The notes: generated by a model not told the origin, from the sequence alone. DNA of 64,000 nucleotides from Terriglobia bacterium (GCA_020073305.1 JAIQFK010000006.1:186001-250000); one strand, 5' to 3'; positions 1-9,966 are shown, counted from the first letter of the stretch. Made by a program: numbers and translations.

Positions 1-53
1 GGAACCATCATTCTGGGCTGGCCCACGGTTTTGATCGGTTGAGGACCCGATTC

Positions 54-1142
54 ATGAGCACAGGGCAGGGAACCATTCCATACGAGAAGCAGGCCGATCC
101 TGAGAGCAACCGGATGTGCGGCGCGGCATGTCTGAGCATGGTGTATCGCTCTTTCGGCAAAGACATCCAGCAAGCTGCGATCTGGCCGGCGATTGCCAAG
201 CCGAACCGGTTCGGCAGTCTGGCTTCAACTACCCATCTCATGGCGAAGGATGCCTTGGGCCGCGGCCTGGCGGCCATAGCTATCCAGGCGCGCCACCCCA
301 TGCAGGCGTTGCGGCTGTGCCATGAGGGTGGAATCCGAGCGATCCTGAACCATCGTCTGCAGGCCGACTCTGTGGCAGGACACTATACCGTGATGGTGGA
401 TCTCGACCATCAGAGTGTGGTCTTGCACGATCCGCAATTCGGTCCGTCGCGGCGTGTCTCCCAGGCCGAATTGCTTCAATTATGGCAGCCGCATTTCGCC
501 AACTCCGAGATTGCGGGCGGCGTCCTGATCGCGATTGCGGAGAAACCGCCTGAGGCGCCGGCATGCCTGTTCTGCCATACGCTGACTCCGCCCAGCGTCG
601 AGTGCCCGAATTGCAGGAAGCCGATTGGCCTGCGGCCCGCCGCGGTGCTGGGATGCATGAACCAGAGCTGCATCGCCCGGATGTGGAGCTACATCTGCTG
701 CCCTACATGCGATTTCATGTGGGACTTCGGCGCGCAGCCCGCACAGGCCGGAGCAACGGGCGGTGCCGAAGCCGCAGGCGCAGCAGGGGCCGATGGCGCG
801 GCGGGCGACGACGCCGAACCCGCGAGCCTCAACCAGGTGTTCGAGGAGCTGGATAAGTTCTGCAGACTGGTCCAGGGTCTGCCGGGCACTGCCAAGAACA
901 CCGAGCTCCAGCAGCAGCTTCAGATCCTCATCGGCGGCAAAGCAGCGATGCAGCAGGGACTGGCCGAAGCCGCGGTCTACAACCGGGCCAACAGAGGCCA
1001 GTTGGCCGCCTTCGTACAGGCAGCGAAAGAGAGGGGGGAGGCGCAACGGCAGAAGATGGAGGAAGCCAACACACCGTCGCCGCCCCTGGATGGAACCGCT
1101 CTGGGCCGTGCTTTGTTGAAGAACCTGGGTTTCATCGAGTGA
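54..1142 (+). CDS. C39-like cysteine peptidase domain protein with C-terminal zinc ribbon
   Basis: ORF 39..1142; [15 protein letters not shown] (Cys), [10 protein letters not shown] (His) and HDPQFGPSR (Asp) resemble a peptidase C39-like triad; then CLFC..CPNC and CCPTC Cys pairs. ATG at 54 preferred over the TTG-type start at 39. Confidence 0.6.
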   Translation: MSTGQGTIPYEKQADPESNRMCGAACLSMVYRSFGKDIQQAAIWPAIAKPNRFGSLASTTHLMAKDALGRGLAAIAIQARHPMQALRLCHEGGIRAILNHRLQADSVAGHYTVMVDLDHQSVVLHDPQFGPSRRVSQAELLQLWQPHFANSEIAGGVLIAIAEKPPEAPACLFCHTLTPPSVECPNCRKPIGLRPAAVLGCMNQSCIARMWSYICCPTCDFMWDFGAQPAQAGATGGAEAAGAAGADGAAGDDAEPASLNQVFEELDKFCRLVQGLPGTAKNTELQQQLQILIGGKAAMQQGLAEAAVYNRANRGQLAAFVQAAKERGEAQRQKMEEANTPSPPLDGTALGRALLKNLGFIE

Positions 1143-1319
1143 CGTTCCGATCCGCCAGGAACCCGTGGGATGCCGAAAAGCGCTTGCCGACCACCAGCCC
1201 AACCGTGACGGCCGGATTCAAATGACATCCGGAGATATGGGCGATCGCATACGCCAGGCGCGGCTCAGTGAAACCCGCCGGATAGCCGAGCCACGACTAA
1301 AAGGAGCGGTTGCGTCGTG

Positions 1320-2009
1320 CTAACGCACCGGCAGGATCTCTATGCTCCCGGCCGCACATTCGCCGGCACTGGGGCCGCAGGCGCGTGGCGAGAGATCTTT
1401 GTTGAAGCAGATCCGCACTTCCTGTAACTCATCGCCCTGGTAACAGGACACGCGAAACGCTTCTTTTGGGAATCTTGAGTTTGCGGACGCGAACTCGCTT
1501 TCAATTTCTGCCGGGCTTTTTCGCAACCGCGCCGCAGGCTCTTTCAGATCGGCGGGAATCGTGACCGAGTCGCGCGCCTTGCGCACGGCGGCAAAATAAT
1601 CGGCGGCGCTCAGTCCGCTGCACGTACCATGACTGGTCCATTCGTGCTGGATGAGCGACTCGCTGGGAATGTAGTTCAACATCGCCCGGATCAGGTCCTC
1701 GGAAACCGGGCTGCCGGCGCCACATCTCTCGGGACCCCGGCCATTCTCCCCTTGCGGCCACAGCCCATGGACCACGAAGCCGATATGGCGCCCGGCGCCG
1801 CACTCACGCGGATCTTTGTTTCCGGACGGCTGCGCACAGAAATCGGGCGCGTAAGAGAGGGAAAGCAGGTAGTAGGCGAAGGTGCCGCCGCCGCTTGGCC
1901 GCCGCCGGTGCGATTTCGCATCGGCAACGCCGGCCACTAACAGACTGATCACCATAGCGGCTGCTAGAATCCGCGCGCGGGGTTTTTCGCGGGTAGGCAT
2001 AAGGGCCAT
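1320..2009 (-). CDS. Ribonuclease T2 family protein, exported
   Basis: CAS motifs FVVHGLWPQ and HEWTSHGTCSG; N-terminal signal-like segment. Confidence 0.88.
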   Translation of the reverse strand: MALMPTREKPRARILAAAMVISLLVAGVADAKSHRRRPSGGGTFAYYLLSLSYAPDFCAQPSGNKDPRECGAGRHIGFVVHGLWPQGENGRGPERCGAGSPVSEDLIRAMLNYIPSESLIQHEWTSHGTCSGLSAADYFAAVRKARDSVTIPADLKEPAARLRKSPAEIESEFASANSRFPKEAFRVSCYQGDELQEVRICFNKDLSPRACGPSAGECAAGSIEILPVR

Positions 2010-2144
2010 GTTACTGGAAGAAGATTGGGCAAGATGGGCCGGTTGCCTGTCGTTGGATTAATGAGAAGACGGCGTTCCACTACTCGGCGCTTTTGATGGA
2101 TGTGTCCAGTGCATCGATTCGACGCTGGTACTTCCTGGCCAACC

Positions 2145-2219
2145 TTCGCCCATGCCGCCGGCGCCCAACGGCGCGGTGACCTCGTAAGGGCCGAGGCGAG
2201 TTCCGGCGGAGGGAGGCAT
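2145..2219 (-). pseudogene. Remnant of Ser/Thr protein kinase N-terminus
   Basis: MPPSAGTRLGPYEVTAPLGAGGMGE (Gly-rich loop of PknB-type kinases), then frame/content lost. Confidence 0.45.
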
Positions 2220-2280
2220 GGCGCTCAAGGATTGTAGCGTGGAAAGAGTTTCGCGGAGGGGCGAAGCTGGGGTGCGCACA

Positions 2281-2298
2281 GGCCGCGCATGCGCGGCC
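2281..2298. repeat. Perfect 18-bp palindrome GGCCGCGCATGCGCGGCC
   Basis: Sequence equals its reverse complement; lies within a weak TTGTAG...CTACAA inverted repeat (2232..2305). Confidence 0.7.
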
Positions 2299-2341
2299 AC
2301 TACAACGGATCGCCGGATTGGTTCGGGGGGAGACTCGCAGG

Positions 2342-4336
2342 TTACGGAGCGAAGAAGCCGAAGAGATCAAGCACGAGGTGCGTGGGGTTGGACCCGAATA
2401 CGGTGATCGAACCGTTGGTAGTGGGGACGATGGCCATGTTATTGGTGATGGCGCCATCGAGAGCATTCAGGGTCGCGGCCAGCGGCTGCGGCTCTCCTTC
2501 CGGCCACATCGTGAGGAAACCGAAAGGTCCGGGCGGCACCACCGTTGCGTTAAAGACGAAGGCTTGCGCCGTGCCCGGCAGGTCGCAAGGCGAGGATGTC
2601 ACGCTCAGATTGACCGCTTTGCTGAAGGGCGGCGTTCCCGATGGCTGGCGGCTATCCCAAACCCTGCAAGGCGTCATGGCGTACAGGGCCAGCCCACCGG
2701 GACCCTGGGGCGCGAAATAGCCATTGATATCGATGACGAGATCGGTGTCGTTGGTGGTAAACACATCCACTGCCTGTCCGGTTCCGGCGGGGACGATCAC
2801 GGCATTGGCGGTGATGGTGCCGGTAAGGGCGTTGAGGGAGGCTACCAGGGGTTGCGGTTTACCGGATGGCCACGCGGTGAGATAGCCGAGAGGTCCCCTG
2901 GGGATGGCGGCGAAGTTCAGAGAGTAGGCCTGCGCGTTCGCCGGGACGCCGCAAGCGCTTTCGGCGATGGGGAACGTTCGCGTGGTTCGAGCGGTGAGGC
3001 CGGGTCCGCCTAAAGGGCCTACAGCGTTCCGCGTGTCAGCGACGCGGCAGGGTGTCAAGGGGTAGAAGGCGGTGGCGGAGGAAGCGGGTCCGGGCACGAA
3101 GTAGCCATTGATATCGAGGATGACATCGGTAGTATCCGTAGCGTAGATGCTAATCGCCCCATTGACGCCCGCGGGCACGATGGCGGCGTTGGATTTGATG
3201 CGGCCGTCGAGCGAGTTCAGAGTGGCGACGAACGGCTGCGACTGTCCAGCGGGCCAGACGGTAATGTACCCCAGGTGCGCTTTGGGGACGACCGCAACGT
3301 TCAAGGAATAGGCTGCGGCGGTGGACGGAATGCCGCACAAGCTGTTGGGGATTGGGAAATCGCGGGACGAGCCGCCGGCGATGGCAGGCCCGCCAAATGC
3401 GCTGCTGGGATTGCGTGTATCCACGACGCGGCAGGGAGTGAGAGGCACAAAATGCGTTGCGGGGGAGATAACGGGAGGCGCGGCCGCATTGATGGTGAAC
3501 TCGACGGGTATGGCGATGGGACTGTTGGTTGCGCCAGGCGCGGTGATGGTGATGGCGCCAACGTGGGGGCCCGCAGCGAGGCCGACCGGATTGATGGAGA
3601 CGGTGAGCGTGTTGGACGTTTCCGAGAGAACGATCCAGGGCATGTTGGCGGAGGCTGACCACGAAAGTGTGCCGGTGCCGGAATTGGTGATGGCGACGGT
3701 CTGCGGCGCGGGCAAAGCGCCGCCCTCCGTGTACGAGAACACGAGGTCCGGGACGGAGAGCGAGATGGTGGGCTGGCCGGCGGTGGTGCAGCCGCTGATC
3801 TGATCGATGGTGTAGAACTTGGTATTCCCTGTGGAGCCTATGGCGATGTAGTCGTTGTGCGTGCCGAGGCCTGGGAGCATCCACTTGGAGAGCGCGGGTA
3901 GCGTTTGGGGGAGGCCGTTGGGCAACAAGTCTCCGGAGCCCTGCAGATTGACGATCCAGTCGCTTTGAAAGTTCGGATCTCCCAGGGTGAAGTTCACGGT
4001 GGTGAACAGCGGAGTGCCTGAATAGAGGATGCTGGACCCGCCCCCCATTCCGGCTGAGACCTGTGTGGATTGGCCGACGGTGAGGGTGTAATTCCCGATA
4101 AAGACGTAGGTGATGGAACGTCCACCGCCGCCGAGGGAGATGGGACCGATCTTGCTGACCGTCGAGGTGATATCCACCTTGAGAGTGACGCCGGAGGCGC
4201 TGCTGGAGAACTGGTAGCACTGCGCGGCGGCGGCGGACATGGTAGCGGCGGCCAGGCAGAGCGCGGAAAAAAACCGGCGGACGGCGCGCGGACGGAACAG
4301 CGTCCGGTTATGAGCGAAGGAAGCCGGTGGCTTCAT
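2342..4336 (-). CDS. Secreted protein with BACON-like domain and three tandem 'PLTPCRVxDTR...DINGYFxP' repeats
   Basis: Signal peptide MKPPASFAHNRTLFRPRAVRRFFSALCLAAATMSAAAAQ; three ~115-aa repeats each starting (V/Y)PLTPCRV or YAMTPCRV and ending in a DINGYF/DLFGFF-type motif. Confidence 0.75.
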   Translation of the reverse strand: MKPPASFAHNRTLFRPRAVRRFFSALCLAAATMSAAAAQCYQFSSSASGVTLKVDITSTVSKIGPISLGGGGRSITYVFIGNYTLTVGQSTQVSAGMGGGSSILYSGTPLFTTVNFTLGDPNFQSDWIVNLQGSGDLLPNGLPQTLPALSKWMLPGLGTHNDYIAIGSTGNTKFYTIDQISGCTTAGQPTISLSVPDLVFSYTEGGALPAPQTVAITNSGTGTLSWSASANMPWIVLSETSNTLTVSINPVGLAAGPHVGAITITAPGATNSPIAIPVEFTINAAAPPVISPATHFVPLTPCRVVDTRNPSSAFGGPAIAGGSSRDFPIPNSLCGIPSTAAAYSLNVAVVPKAHLGYITVWPAGQSQPFVATLNSLDGRIKSNAAIVPAGVNGAISIYATDTTDVILDINGYFVPGPASSATAFYPLTPCRVADTRNAVGPLGGPGLTARTTRTFPIAESACGVPANAQAYSLNFAAIPRGPLGYLTAWPSGKPQPLVASLNALTGTITANAVIVPAGTGQAVDVFTTNDTDLVIDINGYFAPQGPGGLALYAMTPCRVWDSRQPSGTPPFSKAVNLSVTSSPCDLPGTAQAFVFNATVVPPGPFGFLTMWPEGEPQPLAATLNALDGAITNNMAIVPTTNGSITVFGSNPTHLVLDLFGFFAP

Positions 4337-4678
4337 GTTGGATCTCCTTGTTGCAAGAGCAATCAGGGTAGCGGTCTCACCTAAGCATTGCGTTAAAGCG
4401 TGTGAAAAACCGAACGCTCGGCAGTCCCTTGGGCACGTTCGCAAAGCCACCCCCTGCCCCACCGAAAGCCGAAGAGCCGCCCAAGCCAGGTCTCACCAGC
4501 TTTAGGGTGACGTCGCCGAGCGCGGCGATGGCCGGCTGAGCGCGTGGTTCGAATTGCTCTTCCACCACCGGGTTTTGGTTGCGAGCTCCAAGCATCGGGT
4601 GCTACTATCCGGCATTGGCATCAGGGGTGATGTTTGCCTGTACACTACGCAATGCGTAGACGCCGATGAAAAACCGTC

Positions 4679-5242
4679 ATGCCCGATCAGGAGGAGTGGG
4701 AATTAAGGCAGCCGGGAGAGACTCCGGAGGAACGGCGGGAACTGGACTACCTGTTCAGCCTGACCTACGAGGAGCTGCGCCGTCTGGCGGCAAGCGTGCG
4801 CCGCGGCGACCCGAGCCTGACGCTCAACACCACCGCGCTGGTGAATGAAGCTTGGCTGAAGCTGGCCCACTCGCCTCGATTTGCCTCAACATCGCCGCTG
4901 CATTTCAAGCGCATCGCGGCCCGCGCCATGCGGCAACTGCTGGTGGAAGCCGCGCGGCGGCGGAACGCGGATAAGCGGGGCGGGGGAGCCGTGCCGGTCC
5001 CCTTGAGCGATGCGGCGGGCGAAATCGCATCGAGCGAGGAGAAGTTGTTGGCGCTGGACGCTGCGCTGGTGGACCTGGCGCGCCTCAATCCACGGCAGGC
5101 CATGATGGTGGAAGCCCGATTTTTCGGCGGGCTGGATATGGCGGAGACGGCGTCGCTGCTGAACGTCTCGGAAGCCACGTTGCTGCGCGACTGGCGAGCG
5201 GCCAAGGCGTGGCTGGCCTACAAGCTGCGCGAGCTTGAGTGA
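4679..5242 (+). CDS. ECF-like RNA polymerase sigma factor (acidobacterial/planctomycete type)
   Basis: LFSLTYEELRRLAASVRRGDPSLTLNTTALVNEAWLKLA...RQAMMVEARFFGGLDMAETASLLNVSEATLLRDWRAAKAWL. Confidence 0.88.
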   Translation: MPDQEEWELRQPGETPEERRELDYLFSLTYEELRRLAASVRRGDPSLTLNTTALVNEAWLKLAHSPRFASTSPLHFKRIAARAMRQLLVEAARRRNADKRGGGAVPVPLSDAAGEIASSEEKLLALDAALVDLARLNPRQAMMVEARFFGGLDMAETASLLNVSEATLLRDWRAAKAWLAYKLRELE

Positions 5243-7873
5243 ATGGGAGCCATGGATAGCGCGCGGTGGGAGCGAATGCAGGCCTTGTTCCACGAGGCGG
5301 CTGAGCGGCCCGACGTGGAGCGCCGGGCGTTTCTGGAAAAGGCATGCGGCGGCGACGGCGCTCTGATCAGCGAGGTGCTGGCGCTGCTCGATGAAGACAT
5401 CGCCGGCGGGTCTCTGCTGGACCGCGACGTAGGCGAGATTGCGCAGGAATTTTTCGCGGGGCGGGCGGAACCTGCGCTTCCCTTCAAGGAAATCGGGCCG
5501 TATCGCATCCGGAGCCTTCTCGGCGAGGGGGGGATGGGTGTGGTGTACCTGGCCGAGCGGGAAGACCTTGGCAGCCGAGCAGCCATCAAAGTATTGCGCG
5601 ACGCCTGGATGTCGCCGGCGCGCCGCGAGCGATTCACGGTGGAACAGCGCACGCTGGCGCAGTTGAATCATCCGTCTATCGCCCGGCTGTACGACGCCGA
5701 TGTGCTGGCGGACGGCACGCCTTGGTTCGCGATGGAGTATGTCGAAGGCGTCCCGCTGAATGAGTACTCGAAGGCGCGGGCGTGTCCGGTGGCGGAGCGG
5801 CTGCGGCTGTTTCGCGCGGTCTCGGAGGCGGTGGACTATGCTCACCGGCACGCCATCATTCACCGGGATCTGAAGCCGTCCAACATTCTGGTGAAAGAGG
5901 ATGGGACGGTAAGGCTGCTGGACTTCGGCATCGCCAAACAGCTCGACGCGGAGGGAGCGTCCCGGGATCATACGCGGACGGGACTCAGGCTCATGACGCC
6001 GGCGTATGCGGCGCCGGAGCAGATCCGGGGCGACCCAGCAAGCATGCAGACGGATGTTTATGGGCTGGGTGTGATCCTGTATGAGCTGTTGACGGGACGA
6101 GTGCCGTTCGAAGCGGCGGGACGTTCGGCGGGCGAGTTGGAGCGGATGATTCTCGATCGCGAGCCTGAAAAGCCGTCGGCAGCCGGAGCGGTGTCACCGG
6201 AGTTGAGCCAGGCTTCGTGGGCCGATCTGGACGTTTTCTGCCTGACGGCGATGCACAAGGAAGCGGCGCGGCGCTACCGGTCGGTGGAGGCGCTGATCCG
6301 GGATCTGGATCATTATCTGAAGGGCGAGCCGCTCGAGGCGCGCCCCGATAGGCTGGGATACCGGCTCGGGAAGTTCGTCCGGCGAAACCGGCGGGCGGTT
6401 CTGGCGGCGACGGCCGTTTCGGTGGCGGCGGCCGCGCTGGTGGTCTTCTTCACCGTGCGATTGGCGAGTGCGCGCAATATGGCCGTGGCGCAGGCGGCGC
6501 GCGCGCAGCGCATCCAACGGTTCATGTTGAACCTGTTTAACGGCGGCGACAAAGAAGCGGGGCCGGCCGATAATCTGCGCGTGGTGAATCTCCTGGACCG
6601 CGGCGTCCAGGAGGCGCGGTCACTCGATCACGAACCGGCGGCACAGGCCGATCTGTATCAGACGTTGGGCGGGATCTACGAGAAGCTGGGCAAGTTCGAC
6701 CAGGCCGACACCTTGCTGCGCGCCGCGCTCGAGCAACGCAAGTCGATAGGGGGAGCAGGAAGCGCGGATGCGGTGGAGAGCCAGGTAGAGCTAGGTCTGC
6801 TGCGTTCAGATCAAGCCAAACTGGATGAAGCCGAGCGGCTGGTGCGCGATGGTTTGGAGAAGGCGAAGCACCTGCGCCCGCCCGACAACGCGGCAGTGGC
6901 CAAGGCCATGCTCGCGCTGGGGCAGGTGCTGGAAGGGCGCGGTTCGTTTGCCGAGGCGATCGGTATTCTCGATCAAGCAGTGAAACTCGAATCAGCATCG
7001 GGCGCGGCAACGCCGGAGCTGGCCGCGACGCTGAACGAGCTGGCCACCAACCACTTTGAGACCGGCCACTACAACACCGCCAAGTCGCTATACGAACGTG
7101 CGCTGGCGATGCACCGGCAACTGTTCGGGGCACGGCACCCGTCGGTTGCGGTTGATCAGCTGAACCTGGCGAACTTCCAGCAGGAGCTGCAATATTACGC
7201 GGAGGCCGAGCGGCTGGCCCGCGAAGCGCTCGACATCAACCGAGCCTATTACGGCAACGACCATCCGCAGACGGCGTACAACCTGACCGTGCTCGGCCGC
7301 GCGTTGCACTTCGAGAAGCGGTATGACGACGCAGTGGACGTGCTGAAGCAGGCGCTGGCCATTCGCGAGCGCGTCTACGGGAAGGTGCATCCATCCGTTG
7401 CCGATACCGTGAACGAGCTGGGGAGCATCGCATACATGCGCGACCAATTCGACGAAGCCGAGGCACAATTCCAGCGCATGATCGATATCTACCGTGCGCT
7501 GTATCACGGGCGCCACTACCTGATCGCCGTGGCGGAGTCCAACCTGGCCAGCGTCTACATGGACCGGAAGCAATATGCCCGGGCCGAACCGCTCTTTCGG
7601 GAAGCGCTACAGCTTTTCATCGAAACGCAGGGGCCTGAACATGTGAATACCGGCGTGGCCCACCTCAAGCTGGGTCGCACGTTGTTGCGCGAGGGGCGTT
7701 ATGCGGATGCGGAGAAGCAGACGCTGGCGGCGTATCAGATTCTCATCAACCAGTCGAATCCGGCGGAGTCGTTTATGAGGGCGGCCCGGAAGGATCTACG
7801 AGCGATCTATGAGGGGCTGCAGCAGCCCGAAAAAGCCGCACAGTATTTGGAGCCGACGGTGGCCGCGCGATGA
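5243..7873 (+). CDS. Ser/Thr protein kinase with transmembrane segment and C-terminal TPR repeats
   Basis: GEGGMGVVYLAERE, IIHRDLKPSNILV, DFGIAK, then TM and many TPR units; directly follows the sigma-factor stop. Confidence 0.93.
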   Translation: MGAMDSARWERMQALFHEAAERPDVERRAFLEKACGGDGALISEVLALLDEDIAGGSLLDRDVGEIAQEFFAGRAEPALPFKEIGPYRIRSLLGEGGMGVVYLAEREDLGSRAAIKVLRDAWMSPARRERFTVEQRTLAQLNHPSIARLYDADVLADGTPWFAMEYVEGVPLNEYSKARACPVAERLRLFRAVSEAVDYAHRHAIIHRDLKPSNILVKEDGTVRLLDFGIAKQLDAEGASRDHTRTGLRLMTPAYAAPEQIRGDPASMQTDVYGLGVILYELLTGRVPFEAAGRSAGELERMILDREPEKPSAAGAVSPELSQASWADLDVFCLTAMHKEAARRYRSVEALIRDLDHYLKGEPLEARPDRLGYRLGKFVRRNRRAVLAATAVSVAAAALVVFFTVRLASARNMAVAQAARAQRIQRFMLNLFNGGDKEAGPADNLRVVNLLDRGVQEARSLDHEPAAQADLYQTLGGIYEKLGKFDQADTLLRAALEQRKSIGGAGSADAVESQVELGLLRSDQAKLDEAERLVRDGLEKAKHLRPPDNAAVAKAMLALGQVLEGRGSFAEAIGILDQAVKLESASGAATPELAATLNELATNHFETGHYNTAKSLYERALAMHRQLFGARHPSVAVDQLNLANFQQELQYYAEAERLAREALDINRAYYGNDHPQTAYNLTVLGRALHFEKRYDDAVDVLKQALAIRERVYGKVHPSVADTVNELGSIAYMRDQFDEAEAQFQRMIDIYRALYHGRHYLIAVAESNLASVYMDRKQYARAEPLFREALQLFIETQGPEHVNTGVAHLKLGRTLLREGRYADAEKQTLAAYQILINQSNPAESFMRAARKDLRAIYEGLQQPEKAAQYLEPTVAAR

Positions 7874-7898
7874 TATGGTCCGCGAAGTTCAGGCAATT

Positions 7899-7997
7899 TG
7901 TAGCGCAGGCCCACGCCTGATTTTGGCGGGTCACTGTTGCTCATGCGCCGAAAAAGCCGCAGGTCTCCGGCAAAAAACGCCGTAGGCCTGCGCTACA
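7899..7997. repeat. Inverted-repeat element TGTAGCGCAGGCC...GGCCTGCGCTACA
   Basis: Perfect 13-bp inverted arms (7899-7911 / 7985-7997) in the intergenic space. Confidence 0.75.
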
Positions 7998-8016
7998 GGA
8001 TTCTGCGCAGGGCATT

Positions 8017-8433
8017 CTACAGCTTGTACAGCATCAGATAGACCACGACGCCGGTGATGCTGACGTAGAGCCAGATGGGGAGGGTCCAGCGGGCGATGAC
8101 GCGGTGTTTGTCGAAGCGGGCGGAGAGGCCACGGCGGAGAGTGACAATAGCGAGCGGAGGCACGCAGGCCGCGAGCACGGTGTGCGTGGCGAGAATGCTC
8201 AGGTAAACGGCGCGGATGCCGCCGGGGTGCTGGAATCGGACCGAGCCGACCTGCGCGTGATAGACGATGTAGCTGACCAGGAAGGCGCAGGAGGTGGTGA
8301 ACGCCGCGAGCATTACGCGCTTATGCGTCTGCGGCTGACGACGGCGGATGAGCGTGTAGCCCCAGACCAGAAGCACGGCGGCGGTAGCGTTGAGGATGGC
8401 GTTGATGGCGGGGAGGTCGTGAACGGAGATCAC
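8017..8433 (-). CDS. DUF420 family membrane protein
   Basis: VISVHDLPAINAILNATAAVLLVWGYTLIRRRQPQTHKRVML...; GTGA start/stop overlap with upstream sco gene. Confidence 0.8.
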   Translation of the reverse strand: MISVHDLPAINAILNATAAVLLVWGYTLIRRRQPQTHKRVMLAAFTTSCAFLVSYIVYHAQVGSVRFQHPGGIRAVYLSILATHTVLAACVPPLAIVTLRRGLSARFDKHRVIARWTLPIWLYVSITGVVVYLMLYKL

Positions 8434-9020
8434 GAGGTTTCCCGCGCGAGGCGGCGAATGTCGGCGATCAGGTGCGCGGTGGGATCGTCCTGATCGGTTC
8501 CGTAGTAGCCGCGGATCTTGCCTTGCCGGTCGACCAATACGAAACGGGTGCTGTGCTGCATGCTGCCATCGACATTGCCCAGCATGAACGCATGGCGGTC
8601 GAGGGAGTCGAGCGTCTTCTGGTCGCCGGTCAGGAAAAACCAGCGCCCTGGCTGCGCGTGGTAGCGGACGGCGTATTCGGCGAGGACGGGCGGAGTGTCG
8701 TGATCGGGATCCACGGAGAAGGAAACCAGGCGGACGTCGGGCAAACTGGCGACGGCGGTTTGAACGCGGCGCATCTGCGCGCTCATGCGGGGGCAGGGGC
8801 CGGGGCAATGCGTGTAGATGAAATCAGCCACCCAGATTTTACCGTCGAGCGATTTGCGATCGAAGGGTTCGCCGGTTTGCGAGATCAGGTGGAAGTCCGG
8901 GATCTGGCCGAACACAGGCAGGGGTGCGCGTCGAGCGCAGCCGGCCGCGGCGAGGGAAACGAGGAGGAGGAAAACTTTCAGCGCGCGACCTGAAAAACGG
9001 GGACAGGCTGCGCTGTCCAC
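8430..9020 (-). CDS. SCO1/SenC family copper chaperone, lipoprotein
   Basis: VADFIYTHCPGPCPRMSAQM, lipobox LAAAGC; ORF runs to 9137 but the 5' part is repeat-derived; GTG at 9020 is a candidate start. Confidence 0.85.
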   Translation of the reverse strand: MDSAACPRFSGRALKVFLLLVSLAAAGCARRAPLPVFGQIPDFHLISQTGEPFDRKSLDGKIWVADFIYTHCPGPCPRMSAQMRRVQTAVASLPDVRLVSFSVDPDHDTPPVLAEYAVRYHAQPGRWFFLTGDQKTLDSLDRHAFMLGNVDGSMQHSTRFVLVDRQGKIRGYYGTDQDDPTAHLIADIRRLARETS

Positions 9021-9094
9021 GCGCCGATGGAACCGGCTGGGTTGATTCGGGGTCGCCGGCGGCTTGGGACAGCGGAGCCAGCCCCCGTTTTTCA
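8991..9094. repeat. REP/MITE-like GGGGACAG element, copy 1
   Basis: TGAAAAACGGGGACAGGCTGCGCTG ... CAGCGGAGCCAGCCCCCGTTTTTCA: 25-bp arms with 3 mismatches. Confidence 0.8.
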
Positions 9095-9102
9095 AGAAAC
9101 TC

Positions 9103-9966
9103 CTAGAGACCGGGCCGGTCGAGCAGCATGAGGCCATAAAGCAGGGGGAGATAGATCACCGACACCAGCAGTACGCTGCGTGCGCGCAGAATGGTGCGGT
9201 CGGCGGCCACGCGAACCCCGGAATACAAGAACCAGGCGCCGAGCGCCAGGGCGCCCACCAGATATAATTTGCCCGACATGCCGAGCAGACCGGGCGCGAG
9301 GCTCACGGGAATCAACAGCGAGGCGCAGAGGATAATCTGGCGCGCCGTCGAATGGCCGTCGGGCTCGACCACGGGAAGCATGCGGATGCCGGCGCGCGCG
9401 TAATCGTCGCGGTACATCCAGGCGATGGCGTAAAAATGCGGGAATTGCCACAGAAAGAGAATCGCGAACAACGCCCAGGCATCAGCGGTCAGGGTGCCTG
9501 AGGCGGCGGCGAAACCAATCATGGGCGGCATGGCCCCGGGAAATGCGCCGACGGTGGTAGAGAGCCAGGAGCGCTGCTTGAGCGGCGTGTAGAAGAAGAG
9601 GTAGCTCACCAGAGTCGCGATGCCCAGCACACCCGAAAGAAGGTTGACGAACCAGGCGAGTTCCGCGAAGCCGGCGATGGCCAGGCCAATTCCGAAAGCG
9701 AGCGCGCGACTGGCATCGAGCCGGCCCGAGGGAATGGGCCGGTGGGAGGTGCGGCGCATTCGGGCATCGGCATCGCGCTCGTACCATTGATTGAGAGCCG
9801 CGGTTCCGGAGGCGAGCAGTCCGGTGCCAATGATGGTGTGCAAGAGCGCCCACCAATGGATCTGCCAGAAGCTGACGCCGCGCAGGCCGAAGAAGTAGCC
9901 GACACCGGTGCTCATGAGAATGAGCCAGGTGATCCGCGGCTTGGTCAGGCTGATGTAATCTCTCAT
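9103..9966 (-). CDS. ctaB: Protoheme IX farnesyltransferase
   Basis: MRDYISLTKPRITWLILMST...NQWYERDADARMRRTSHRPIPSGR; UbiA prenyltransferase signatures. Confidence 0.93.
   Translation of the reverse strand: MRDYISLTKPRITWLILMSTGVGYFFGLRGVSFWQIHWWALLHTIIGTGLLASGTAALNQWYERDADARMRRTSHRPIPSGRLDASRALAFGIGLAIAGFAELAWFVNLLSGVLGIATLVSYLFFYTPLKQRSWLSTTVGAFPGAMPPMIGFAAASGTLTADAWALFAILFLWQFPHFYAIAWMYRDDYARAGIRMLPVVEPDGHSTARQIILCASLLIPVSLAPGLLGMSGKLYLVGALALGAWFLYSGVRVAADRTILRARSVLLVSVIYLPLLYGLMLLDRPGL

Noticed and set aside
8017-8808. 263-aa ORF as a single gene
   Set aside because: The N-terminal half overlaps sco in another frame; only the C-terminal DUF420 part (from GTG 8433) is supported.
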